Of a DNA stretch of 12,071 nt, positions 1 to 6,753 are shown in pieces. Origin of the DNA: a bacterium UBA3756. GTDB taxonomy: Bacteria > Bacteroidota > Bacteroidia > Bacteroidales > Bacteroidaceae. Made by a program: the position numbers and the translations under genes. The DNA lies in NCBI GenBank assembly GCA_002371695.1, contig DFGG01000037.1, positions 1 to 12,071 of the forward strand, written 5' to 3'. How positions within the stretch are numbered: the first letter of the stretch is position 1; every line of letters starts with the position of its first letter. The notes beneath the pieces are model-generated. The model ran no database searches. It saw only the letters and a list, made by a program, of their open reading frames with translations, and had not been told where the DNA came from.

Positions 1-1174
1 CTATACGAACAGTCTGCAAACCGAGCGCGAACGCTTCACGGAGCATACCCTGCAGGCCGACTGGCTGCGCCCGGTGGGCAAAGGCCATCAGATTGAAATA
101 GGAGCGAAATACATAGATCGCAACAACAACAGCCACAACACACAAGACTTCCGTGGCAGTATGCCTACTACCGACGACCGTTTCGAGCATGCCACGCGAG
201 TCCTCGCCGGATATGCCGACTACATCTATAATGCCGACAAGTGGTCTGCCCGTGCGGGTTTGCGCTACGAGTACAGCTATATGCGGGGCAACTATCCTAA
301 CGGCACAAATGCGGCCTTCAGTCATCGGCTGAATGACTGGGTGCCGCAGGCGAGCCTGAAGTATCAGCTGACACCATCGCAGTCGTTGAAGCTGAACTAC
401 ACCACGAGCATCAACCGTCCTGGCATCTCCTATCTTAACCCTGCCGTCTCGACCTCGCCCAATGTGGTACAGCACGGTAATCCGCTCTTGGTGAGTTCTC
501 ATTCGCAGAGCCTCTCGCTCATCTATATGTATATAGGCCGGCGGCTCACGCTGCAACTGGCTCCCAGCTATCGGTTCAGCAACGGCGGAATTGCCTCCGT
601 CCAGACCGCCCAGGGCGATGTGCGCTATCTGACCTATGACAACGTCCAGCGCTATCGCCGCTTCTCGTTCGAGCAGTATGTGCAGTGGAAACCGTTCGAC
701 GGCACGACACTTGTCATCAACAACAACCTTCGCTATGAGCATTATGCCAACCCCAACCTTGACTATCGCAACTACGGATGGTCGGACAACTACTATGCCA
801 ACCTCTCGCAGCAGTTGCCCTGGAAGTTGAAACTTAATCTGGCGGTGTATGGCAAGATGGGCCATAGCCCTTCGAGTATCTACTACGTGCAGCACTCCTA
901 TTACGGTTATTACGCCTCCCTGCAGCGCTCGTTCCTCAAGGGCGACCGGCTGACGGTGCGCCTCGGAGCCAACAATCCATTCAACAATCACATGACATCC
1001 GGCGCAGAGACCGTCAATGGCGACTACCGCGACCGTCAGACCTCCTGGAATCACGGCCGCTCGTTCAGCCTCTCCCTCACCTGGCGCTTCGGATCGCTCA
1101 AGGCCAGCGTCAAGAAGACCGAGCGCAGCATCGAGAACGATGACGTGGTGGGTGGCATCACGAAGGGACAATGA
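1..1174 (+). CDS. Outer-membrane beta-barrel protein (TonB-receptor-like), 3' part only
   Basis: The reading frame is open from base 2, so the gene begins outside the window; the GTG at 74 is an internal valine codon and not a start. About 390 residues are visible, ending in TGA at 1172-1174. The translation alternates aromatic and polar residues in strand-length blocks, with many Tyr, Asn and Arg, as in the C-terminal barrel of TonB-dependent-receptor-like proteins (OMP_b-brl_3 type). The tail, with TWRFG, then KASVKKTERSIENDD and VVGG, resembles the usual end of such Bacteroidetes proteins. The last strand inserts in the outer membrane. The plug or N-terminal regulatory domain, if present, is off-window, so the substrate cannot be named. 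The gene converges with the TPR regulator gene; the 1214-1252 palindrome lies between them. Confidence 0.85.
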   Translation, partial: YTNSLQTERERFTEHTLQADWLRPVGKGHQIEIGAKYIDRNNNSHNTQDFRGSMPTTDDRFEHATRVLAGYADYIYNADKWSARAGLRYEYSYMRGNYPNGTNAAFSHRLNDWVPQASLKYQLTPSQSLKLNYTTSINRPGISYLNPAVSTSPNVVQHGNPLLVSSHSQSLSLIYMYIGRRLTLQLAPSYRFSNGGIASVQTAQGDVRYLTYDNVQRYRRFSFEQYVQWKPFDGTTLVINNNLRYEHYANPNLDYRNYGWSDNYYANLSQQLPWKLKLNLAVYGKMGHSPSSIYYVQHSYYGYYASLQRSFLKGDRLTVRLGANNPFNNHMTSGAETVNGDYRDRQTSWNHGRSFSLSLTWRFGSLKASVKKTERSIENDDVVGGITKGQ

Positions 1175-1213
1175 AATATTTGATAAAACCGAGGCGAACG
1201 CTTAATACACCCT

Positions 1214-1252
1214 AAATTTCACAAGTTTGTGAATCACAAACTTGTGAAATTT
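1214..1252. repeat. Perfect 19-bp-arm inverted repeat
   Basis: The arm AAATTTCACAAGTTTGTGA (1214-1232) is followed by one base (A1233) and its exact reverse complement at 1234-1252. The right arm contains the TTG at 1242-1244, which serves as the -33 element of the candidate promoter 1242-1272, so a bound protein or cruciform would block that promoter. Because it lies between the convergent ends of the outer-membrane gene and the TPR gene, it could also act as a two-way terminator. The related palindrome at 4740-4776 lies upstream of a gene, which favours an operator or leader role. Confidence 0.9.
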
Positions 1253-1272
1253 CCATAAAAGCCTTACCTTTG
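1242..1272 (+). promoter_or_regulatory. Candidate promoter with no gene downstream on its strand
   Basis: TTG at 1242-1244, a 20-base spacer and TACCTTTG at 1265-1272 match the Bacteroidetes primary-sigma form (-33 TTTG, -7 TAnnTTTG). It points into the 3' end of the minus-strand TPR gene, whose TAA stop (1264-1266 on the plus strand) falls inside the -7 box. If active, it would make an RNA antisense to that gene. Confidence 0.5.
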
Positions 1273-2916
1273 CACTCCTGTTCCCCTGTTGTCCCTCTTC
1301 TTAATCCTTGCTCTCATGCTTCTCACTGACACACGTTTCACGTCGAGAATATCAGCGATGGTTTCATCATCGAAATGGAGGTCATCCTGCATGATGAGGA
1401 AGATGTACTGAGCAGTGGAGAGACCACAGTACTTGCGCTCCCACTCCTGCCAACGCTTCGGACGCAGTTGGGCGAAGTAGTCAACCAGGCACTGCAGTTC
1501 CTTGGCCGTGGCCTGGGCTATGCACTGGCGCTGCTGCAACTGGTTGAACATCTGCGTGCCAATGAGCAATGTTCCCGATATGCGCTCCATGCGGCTCTCC
1601 AGTTCCTCCTTCAACCGAGCCATCTCTTGTCCGTTCTTCTCTCCGCTGTTTTCCTGCTGCTCAATCTTCGTGCGCAGTTCGCTGATACGCCTGGCATCCT
1701 CGTCCAGTCTGAAACTTAGTTTGTGAACCTTCCTGCGATGCCACAACATGCCGATTCCGATAGCGAGTACCACAACGACAATCAGGGCGATTGTCAGCTC
1801 CTGCATACTTGATAGGCGATGGCTTAAGTCCTTTGTTTTTCGTTCTTCTTCTAAATTCTTCTGCAAGTCTTCCATCTGCGTGTTCATACGCCCCAAACCT
1901 GCCATATTGTTATAACTCTGCATCTTTGCAAACGATGCCTGCTCTTTATCGCCTGTCAGTTTATAGATTTCATAGAGGATTTCCCAGCACCTCAAACAAT
2001 TCAGCTGGTCGCTATGCTCTACGCCCAGCTTTGCCTGCCTGATAGCCTCCTCATACCTGCCTTGTTCTTTCAGAGCCTTTGCTCTGGTTTGGTAGTCCAT
2101 TATCTCCTCCCATGCCTTCAGACTGTCCTCGGCATTCTTGATGATCCCCAACGTCAGATATATCTCAGCCTTCTCAAAATATTCTTCGTAGGCAGGCAGC
2201 CACGCGTCAGCATGTTTTGACAATTCCAGTCCTTTCTTCGTATATACAATAGCACTGTCTGTTTGCCCCATGCGATTATAAGTAGAGGCACATAAGAATA
2301 GGCCTCGGAGAATCTTTACACTGTCGTTGAGTTTGATACTACTATCCAACCACTTTTTCGAATACTTCAGGATGCGCGGGTAATCCTCAAAAGAAATATT
2401 GGTATAGGCCATCAGTTCATAGGCATGATTCTTCAGTTTCTCGTCGTCAGCATCTTCTGCTATGGCCTCTGCCGTTTTAAGATCCTTGATGGCACCCTGA
2501 TGGTACTCTGGTGGAACCTTTGCCGCCACGAGGGTATCATGATCTATCACGATGGTGTCTAAGATGGCATTAGGAATGTCGTGGGTTCTAAACATTCTAA
2601 GGGCACCACGGTATAGATAGGCCCGACCACGGTGCCAGTCGTCACCATGTTGGTCGTAATAGGCTATACTGGCGGATATGAGCGAGTCATTTTTTATCGG
2701 TCCGACAGTCTTATAGTCCACTATCGTTTTCAGCAGCCCATATTCTGCCTGCCCGCTCTTGGTCAGAGCATTCACGCGTACCTTTTCCAAAATGCCTCTT
2801 GCCGAGTCGGGTCTGTCTTCTATGAGTTCCCAAGCCTGCCTGAACAAGGGAGCCTGTGGTTCTGTACAACCTATCATGACGGCCATCAAAGCCAGTATGA
2901 TGAATAGTCTTTTCAT
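1264..2916 (-). CDS. TPR-repeat membrane regulator with C-terminal HTH-like domain
   Basis: The product has 550 residues. A signal peptide ends in a lipobox-like MIGC with Cys17, so it may be a lipoprotein. Residues about 25-345 are helical TPR-like repeats, placed outside the cytoplasm. A coiled-coil (about 347-370) leads to a hydrophobic segment at about 374-392 (IALIVVVVLAIGIG). Basic residues RRK follow, then a second coiled coil (about 395-445). The end, about 480-540, contains DDETIADILDVKRVSVRSMRARIKKR, which resembles the LuxR-like helix-turn-helix found in Bacteroidetes TPR-TM-HTH regulators. The inferred role is a one-piece sensor that binds a signal outside the membrane and acts on DNA inside. 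The start at 2916 is supported by the signal peptide and the promoter at 2936-2966, which leaves a short leader. It is divergent from the TlpA-like gene at 3183, the likeliest target. The stop codon overlaps repeat copy 1. Confidence 0.8.
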   Translation of the reverse strand: MKRLFIILALMAVMIGCTEPQAPLFRQAWELIEDRPDSARGILEKVRVNALTKSGQAEYGLLKTIVDYKTVGPIKNDSLISASIAYYDQHGDDWHRGRAYLYRGALRMFRTHDIPNAILDTIVIDHDTLVAAKVPPEYHQGAIKDLKTAEAIAEDADDEKLKNHAYELMAYTNISFEDYPRILKYSKKWLDSSIKLNDSVKILRGLFLCASTYNRMGQTDSAIVYTKKGLELSKHADAWLPAYEEYFEKAEIYLTLGIIKNAEDSLKAWEEIMDYQTRAKALKEQGRYEEAIRQAKLGVEHSDQLNCLRCWEILYEIYKLTGDKEQASFAKMQSYNNMAGLGRMNTQMEDLQKNLEEERKTKDLSHRLSSMQELTIALIVVVVLAIGIGMLWHRRKVHKLSFRLDEDARRISELRTKIEQQENSGEKNGQEMARLKEELESRMERISGTLLIGTQMFNQLQQRQCIAQATAKELQCLVDYFAQLRPKRWQEWERKYCGLSTAQYIFLIMQDDLHFDDETIADILDVKRVSVRSMRARIKKRDNRGTGVQR

Positions 2917-2935
2917 ATCGATGATTATTTGCCTG

Positions 2936-2966
2936 CAAAATTACGGCTATTCCATCATATTAGCAA
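2936..2966 (-). promoter_or_regulatory. Promoter of the TPR regulator gene
   Basis: On the minus strand TAATTTTG (2943-2936) matches the -7 box TAnnTTTG, and TTG (2966-2964) lies 20 bases upstream as the -33 element. The predicted transcript starts only about 10-15 bases before the ATG at 2916. Confidence 0.7.
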
Positions 2967-3109
2967 GTCTTTTTCCGAGTTTTCGCCACCTCTGCACGTT
3001 CCTCTCAGCCACTTTTTTCTTTGTCCGTTTTTGCATATCCCGTTTGTTTTCAATACATTAGACTCGAAAAGCATGCAACACCCCCGATGGCGAATTCCCG
3101 TTCAAATCC

Positions 3110-3140
3110 TTGCGCGGTTCACAGATTCATCTTAATTTTG
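3110..3140 (+). promoter_or_regulatory. Promoter of the TlpA-like gene
   Basis: TTG at 3110-3112, a 20-base spacer and TAATTTTG at 3133-3140 form a Bacteroidetes-type promoter with the same -7 sequence and spacing as the divergent one at 2936-2966. The expected leader before the ATG at 3183 is about 35 bases and AT-rich, with no Shine-Dalgarno sequence. The 266-base gap between the divergent genes holds both promoters; no clear operator was seen in it. Confidence 0.7.
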
Positions 3141-3182
3141 CCATCGCATTAAGGCAAACAAATCATTAAAAACAAAACGATT

Positions 3183-4649
3183 ATGAAGAAGAAAAGTATT
3201 ATCACGATGATGCTCGCCCTCCCCACACTCGCAGGGCTGGCACAGACAATGACAGCGTCGGTCACCGGTTATTCACCCACACTGAAAGACGGCACGCTGG
3301 TGATTGCCGGAACAGGCACAATCGGAACGGTTGTTGACACCGTACAGGCCGGACATTTCGCCTTCACCCTGCCCGTAGAAGAATTCACCGAAGGCTCTCT
3401 CTCTTTAGAGGGTGATGGTTGTCCCAATTTTATGTTTACCATCTTTCTGCGTCCTGGTGTGACGGTAAAAGTGACAGGTAAGGATTGTCTCTACCCATTA
3501 TGGAAGGTGGAGAGTCCGCTACCTGAGCAGCAGACGCAGAACTGTCTGACGGATCATTGCCGCGACGTCATAGCAGAATTATTGCAGATGGACCTGGACA
3601 ATAAGCCCTGGCCAGAGAGAGAACCTGTAGAGATGAAGTATATGAAACAGCAGATGGATATCCTGCCCTCACTGCCCGTCGATGCCGCTACCATCCGTGC
3701 GCTATGGGGCATATCCATGACGGCAAAGAACACCAAGGACTTCCCCTACATGGAGCAGCTAAAGAAATTGGAGAAGGCTGTCGCAGCCAGTGCGCCGAAA
3801 GGATTTGAGGAGCAACTGGCAGAGATACACAACTTTGTCTATCCTCCACGCGTCTTGCAGATAGGAGAAGAAGCCGTCGACGCAGAACTTATCGACATGC
3901 AAGGCCAGAAACATCACCTGAGCGAAGTATTGGGACAGCAAGGCAAATACGTACTACTCGACTTCTGGGGTATCGGCTGTGGCCCCTGCATGATGTCTGA
4001 GCCAGAGATGAGGGTATTCTATGAGAGAATAAAGAACAAAATGGAAATCGTCGCCATCAATCAGAATAAACTCTCAGAGTGGCAGAAGCATGAATTCAGT
4101 AAGCGTATCGTCGGGAAGAACTGGAACAACGCCACGAAGGACGTCAGCAGCAGATACTGCGACATCGGTGCCATACCTTATTATATCTTGATATCGCCCG
4201 AAAAGCGCATCTTATGGAAGGGCATGGGGTATAGTCCTGGATTGTTCTTAGGTTTGGCCGATGCCGTCAACGGACTCGACATCAAGCAAGACAACAGTGC
4301 CAACTTCAATTTGTCCATTCGGAAAGTTGAAGCCAATGCCAACGGTACTACCGTCAGTTTCCGCTATTACAGCCATAAGGATTATTGGTTCCGCATCGTC
4401 AAGGAATCCTATCTTGAGGCCAACGGCAAGAAGTATAAACTGACAGCAGCCGACGGCATCACGCTTGACGAGAACAACTATACCACCGTGAAAGCAACGG
4501 ATTCTACGGAAGACTTCCTGAGTAAACTGAGTTACATTGACTTTACGCTCACCTTCGAGCCGTTTGACATCATCCCTGACACCTTCGACTTCAAGGAGGG
4601 TGACGGGCAAGGTGCCTTCGTCATCCGTAATATCACTTGTCATCTTTAG
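3183..4649 (+). CDS. Secreted TlpA-like thioredoxin-fold protein with extra C-terminal domain
   Basis: The product has 488 residues. A signal peptide (about 1-21, MKKKSIITMMLALPTLAGLA) sends it across the inner membrane. Residues about 24-105 look like the DUF4369-type beta domain that often precedes Bacteroidetes redoxins, and about 120-215 are helical. The thioredoxin fold covers about 225-360: KYVLLDFWGIGCGPCMMSEP carries the CxxC pair Cys266/Cys269, and IPYYILISPE supplies the cis-proline Pro332. This indicates a thiol-disulfide reductase or isomerase in the periplasm. After about residue 365 there is an additional 120-residue, strand-rich tail that ordinary TlpA proteins lack (they end near the fold); I do not recognise it. 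The gene is monocistronic, with its own promoter and a hairpin after the stop. It faces the TPR regulator gene, which probably controls it (inference). Confidence 0.85.
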   Translation: MKKKSIITMMLALPTLAGLAQTMTASVTGYSPTLKDGTLVIAGTGTIGTVVDTVQAGHFAFTLPVEEFTEGSLSLEGDGCPNFMFTIFLRPGVTVKVTGKDCLYPLWKVESPLPEQQTQNCLTDHCRDVIAELLQMDLDNKPWPEREPVEMKYMKQQMDILPSLPVDAATIRALWGISMTAKNTKDFPYMEQLKKLEKAVAASAPKGFEEQLAEIHNFVYPPRVLQIGEEAVDAELIDMQGQKHHLSEVLGQQGKYVLLDFWGIGCGPCMMSEPEMRVFYERIKNKMEIVAINQNKLSEWQKHEFSKRIVGKNWNNATKDVSSRYCDIGAIPYYILISPEKRILWKGMGYSPGLFLGLADAVNGLDIKQDNSANFNLSIRKVEANANGTTVSFRYYSHKDYWFRIVKESYLEANGKKYKLTAADGITLDENNYTTVKATDSTEDFLSKLSYIDFTLTFEPFDIIPDTFDFKEGDGQGAFVIRNITCHL

Positions 4650-4652
4650 AAC

Positions 4653-4686
4653 GCCATCGTAGCCATTTTAAGGAAAGGCTGATGGC
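4653..4686 (+). terminator. Stem-loop after the TlpA-like gene
   Basis: GCCATC (4653-4658) pairs with GATGGC (4681-4686), and AGCC (4661-4664) pairs with GGCT (4677-4680). A two-base bulge separates the stems and the loop has 12 bases. It begins 4 bases after the stop codon. There is no U-tract after it, so it may be a terminator or simply a 3'-end stabiliser. Confidence 0.5.
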
Positions 4687-4739
4687 AAGGGGCAAGACGG
4701 ACACTTGATAAACCCGAGACAAACACTTAATATATCCTA

Positions 4740-4776
4740 AATTTCGCAGGTTTGTGGCTCGCAGACTTGCGAAATT
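4740..4776. repeat. Imperfect inverted repeat of copy 2
   Basis: The 18-base arms at 4740-4757 and 4759-4776 surround one base (C4758). As DNA they have four mismatched pairs, but each is a G:T, so an RNA copy would pair fully with four G.U wobbles. The right arm holds the TTG (4767-4769) used as the -33 element. Confidence 0.75.
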
Positions 4777-4796
4777 CACATTTTACTCTATCTTTG
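4767..4796 (+). promoter_or_regulatory. Promoter of the truncated ATPase gene
   Basis: TTG at 4767-4769, a 19-base spacer and TATCTTTG at 4789-4796 match the Bacteroidetes -33/-7 form. The palindrome 4740-4776 covers the -33 element, so it could act as an operator. Confidence 0.65.
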
Positions 4797-4816
4797 CATC
4801 GTCCAAAAGGTATCAC

Positions 4817-4845
4817 ACCAAAAGTAAAATACCAAAAGTAAAATA
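4817..4845 (+). repeat. Tandem 14-bp repeat in the ATPase leader
   Basis: ACCAAAAGTAAAAT occurs twice in a row (4817-4830 and 4831-4844) followed by a further A. It lies in the untranslated leader just before the ATG at 4852. The A-rich sequence may help ribosome entry, since there is no Shine-Dalgarno sequence. Confidence 0.9.
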
Positions 4846-4851
4846 GTAACC

Positions 4852-5367
4852 ATGGCGAAGAAGAGTACGTTTAAACCAAGAAACCCCTTTATATACGAAG
4901 GATATGAAGGGCCAGACTATTTCTGCGACAGAGCAGAAGAGACCGATGAATTGATTGCGAACCTACAAAATGGGCGTAATACTACGCTCGTATCACCAAG
5001 AAAAATCGGAAAAACGGGACTTATCCATCATGCATTTAACCGCATAAAACAGCAGGACAAGGATGCTGTATGCATCTATATAGACATCTTTCACACCCAG
5101 AATCAATATGACTTTGTGCAGACGTTGGGCAAGGCTATTGTGGAAGAACGACTGCTCGACAAGCGGACACCGATGGCAAAAGTGCTGAGCATGGTATCAC
5201 AGCTGCAGGCCAACGACTTCATCCGTAAGCATGATCTGCCAAGTGCCAGCAGCATCAAGAAGGCACTGACGGTATTGCAGGATAAGGATCTCGTCTATCA
5301 GACTCCGAAAGGCTATATTGTCTATGACCGCTTTCTCGATCTCTGGCTGAAGCGGACATTCATCTGA
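4852..5367 (+). pseudogene. AAA-type ATPase with an in-frame internal deletion
   Basis: The product has 171 residues. The N-terminus (FKPRNPFIYEGYEGPDYFCD) and C-terminus (SSIKKALTVLQDKDLVY, then YIVYDRFLDLWLKRTFI) are typical of a widespread Bacteroidetes ATPase family that I recall as about 380 residues long. Present: the P-loop SPRKIGKTG (about 48-56, key Lys54/Thr55), the IYIDIF strand (about 75-80), and the C-terminal winged-helix domain (about 118-165). Missing: about 200 residues between roughly residues 109 and 118, which normally contain the Walker B (IDEFQ-like) motif, the sensor region and the lid. The frame is intact across the join, so a small protein could be made, but it should not hydrolyse ATP. 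It might bind DNA through the winged helix. The start at 4852 follows the promoter module and the tandem leader repeat. The normal role of the family is not established, so no function is given. The length comparison is from memory. Confidence 0.75.
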
Positions 5368-5482
5368 AATTCATGAAGAGGTGGCATCACGATGAAGGGC
5401 AAACGTTAAAAAATACTTTCTGATTTCATTTCATGCAATGTTTTTCCCATTTTGGTGTATATATAGATAGAAGGACGTCAAA

Positions 5483-6025
5483 ATGGAACAAGCGACAGAC
5501 CTATTCATCGAGCAACTGCGAAAGGGAAACCGCGCTGCCTATCAACGGCTGGTGAGCGATTACGGCCCCGCTGTGTTCCAGATGGTGCGCCGCATCGTCG
5601 TGCGGCAGGAAGATGCTGAAGAGGTCTGGCAGGACGTGTTTGTCAAGGCATTGCAAGGCATCGGCAGTTACGACAGCCGGAAAGCATCGCTCGCCACCTG
5701 GCTGAGCCGTATCGCCTACCATGAGTCGCTCAACTTCATGCGGAAGCGGCAACCAGACATTGTCTATATGGAGGATTATGACCTCAGTGGTATTGACGAG
5801 TCGCTGGAAGAAGTGGCACACGACAGTCAGACTGTGCAAGCACTGGAGCAAGCCCTCGCGATGCTTCCGCCCCAAGAGCAGGCCGCCATTACGATGTTCT
5901 ACTACGACAACATGAGCCTCGCCGACATCGCTTACGTCACTGGCTCTATCCCCTCTACCGTAGGCTCACAACTGAGCCGTATCCGAAAGAAACTCTATCG
6001 AATCATCAAAACCATGCAGAAATGA
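5483..6025 (+). CDS. RNA polymerase sigma factor, ECF (sigma-70) family
   Basis: The product has 180 residues, the usual size for an ECF sigma factor. Region 2 covers about 8-88 (FQMVRRIVVRQEDAEEVWQD, then TWLSRIAYHESLNFMRKR), which binds core polymerase and the -10 element. Region 4 covers about 116-176 (LPPQEQAAITMFYYDNMSLADIA, recognition helix TVGSQLSRIRKKL), which binds the -35 element. AAGGA at 5471-5475 is a good ribosome site for the ATG at 5483. The stop overlaps the next start as ATGA, the typical linkage to an anti-sigma factor. No TAnnTTTG promoter was seen in the 115-base gap upstream; ECF genes often have a self-recognised promoter, and the T-rich stretch 5440-5470 may hold it, but I cannot define it. 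Confidence 0.92.
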   Translation: MEQATDLFIEQLRKGNRAAYQRLVSDYGPAVFQMVRRIVVRQEDAEEVWQDVFVKALQGIGSYDSRKASLATWLSRIAYHESLNFMRKRQPDIVYMEDYDLSGIDESLEEVAHDSQTVQALEQALAMLPPQEQAAITMFYYDNMSLADIAYVTGSIPSTVGSQLSRIRKKLYRIIKTMQK

Positions 6026-6753
6026 ACGAGAACGACATCAACAGAATACTCAGGGCTGACGACAGCCTCCGCGAGGCCGTGCGCCGCCGCGAGCAGCGAC
6101 AACCACCCATGCCTGCCGGCCTGAACGAACGGCTGATGCAGCGCATAGAGAAGGAAGTGCCTGCCAAGCCTGAGAATACTCGCCGACAGGTATGGCTCTG
6201 GATGGCAGCGGCCTCGGTAGCCGCCATCATGATTGTGCTACTGATGCCGCCAAAGGAGAACGGCGACGAGGCGGCACCTTGTTCTGGCGAATTTGCAATC
6301 CGGCAGAATGGCGTAGGAGATTTAAAATCCCCACAAGCAGAAAAAGATCATCGGATTACAAATCCTGATACTCAAGACAGCCGAATTGCATATTCGTCTG
6401 AACTGAGAACTGCAAATTCGTCTGAACTGAAAGCCATTGCCAAGAGTAAGACGGAGAATAAGCACAAGAGAAAAGCGGCACCAAGACAAGAACTGCTCTT
6501 AGCAGTGGATCAAGGGGACAGGACGCTTGATTCTGTCCAGAATCATGAACCTGTCCCTTTGATACACCAGGCAGAAGCCAAGCCCACCGTGCTGACCGAA
6601 TGCGATATTCCCATTACCCGTCCAGAGAACTACCGATATACACCAGAAGAAATTGCACTCCTGAAGAAGCAGGCCAACGATGCCTACGTGAAATGGGTGC
6701 AACTGGAACTTGAGATTGCAAAATGCAATTTAGAACAAATGGCCCAACAATGA
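6022..6753 (+). CDS. Probable single-pass anti-sigma factor
   Basis: The product has 243 residues. The N-terminal 55 residues are charged and helical (LRADDSLREAVRRREQRQ, then LNERLMQRIEKEV), suited to holding the sigma factor in the cytoplasm. A transmembrane helix follows (about 57-75, VWLWMAAASVAAIMIVLLM). The rest would be periplasmic: a low-complexity linker (about 78-150) and a helical end (about 200-240, YTPEEIALLKKQANDAYVKW). No ZAS zinc motif (HxxxCxxC) was seen. The assignment rests on topology and on the ATGA overlap with the sigma gene. The linker DNA (6288-6430) is unusual: it contains several small palindromes and a 24-base-spaced repeat that gives YSSELRT/NSSELKA. The stop TGA overlaps the next start. 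Confidence 0.7.
   Translation: MNENDINRILRADDSLREAVRRREQRQPPMPAGLNERLMQRIEKEVPAKPENTRRQVWLWMAAASVAAIMIVLLMPPKENGDEAAPCSGEFAIRQNGVGDLKSPQAEKDHRITNPDTQDSRIAYSSELRTANSSELKAIAKSKTENKHKRKAAPRQELLLAVDQGDRTLDSVQNHEPVPLIHQAEAKPTVLTECDIPITRPENYRYTPEEIALLKKQANDAYVKWVQLELEIAKCNLEQMAQQ
6288..6430 (+). repeat. Cluster of small palindromes inside the anti-sigma linker
   Basis: Units seen: CGAATTTGCAATCCGG (6288-6303); GGAGATTT/AAATCCCC around A6324 (6316-6332, one mismatch); GGATT-ACA-AATCC (6353-6365); CGAAT-TGCAT-ATTCG (6382-6396); and TGCAAATTCG (6411-6420), the reverse complement of 6288-6297. In addition, a 19-base sequence beginning GCAnATTCGTCTGAACTGA occurs at 6388-6406 and 6412-6430 with one difference, 24 bases apart (8 codons). 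The shared GATT...AATC core suggests a REP-like palindromic element that entered the gene in frame. Relation to a known REP family is inference. Confidence 0.55.

Larger units (their letters stand above)
1180..1272 (+). repeat. Palindrome-promoter module, copy 1 (orphan)
   Basis: This stretch is a diverged direct repeat of 4705-4796. Both copies start with TTGATAAAnCCGAG, continue with a CTTAATA box and CCTAAATTT, carry a long inverted repeat, and end in a -7-like TAnCTTTGCA. In copy 2 the module sits just upstream of an ATPase gene. In copy 1 nothing on the plus strand follows, and the end of the module overlaps the last codons of the minus-strand TPR gene. It looks like a leftover promoter unit whose gene was lost, or a mobile regulatory unit. 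The repeat was found by direct reading; its copy number elsewhere in the genome is unknown. Confidence 0.75.
4705..4796 (+). repeat. Palindrome-promoter module, copy 2
   Basis: This is the second copy of the module at 1180-1272, with the same order: TTGATAAACCCGAG, CTTAATA, CCTAAATTT, inverted repeat, -7 box with CTTTGCA. It ends about 55 bases before the ATPase start. The two copies differ at scattered positions, mostly transitions, and have nearly equal length (92 and 93 bases), so they are old relatives and not a recent duplication. Confidence 0.75.

Noticed and set aside
4248..4643. A 131-residue open frame on the minus strand under the end of the 3183-4649 gene.
   Set aside because: No recognisable protein features; the plus-strand frame continues a well-supported secreted protein.
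5380..5409. GGTGGCATCACGA here is identical to the end of the outer-membrane gene (1151-1163) and could be read as GGITMKGKR-stop, a possible relic of a second barrel-gene end.
   Set aside because: A single 13-base match is expected about once by chance in a window this size, and the bases before it do not continue the similarity.
5440..5470. Possible promoter of the ECF sigma gene in a T-rich stretch containing TTTTGG and TATATATAG.
   Set aside because: No TAnnTTTG box at proper spacing, and the recognition sequence of this ECF sigma is unknown, so no boxes can be assigned.
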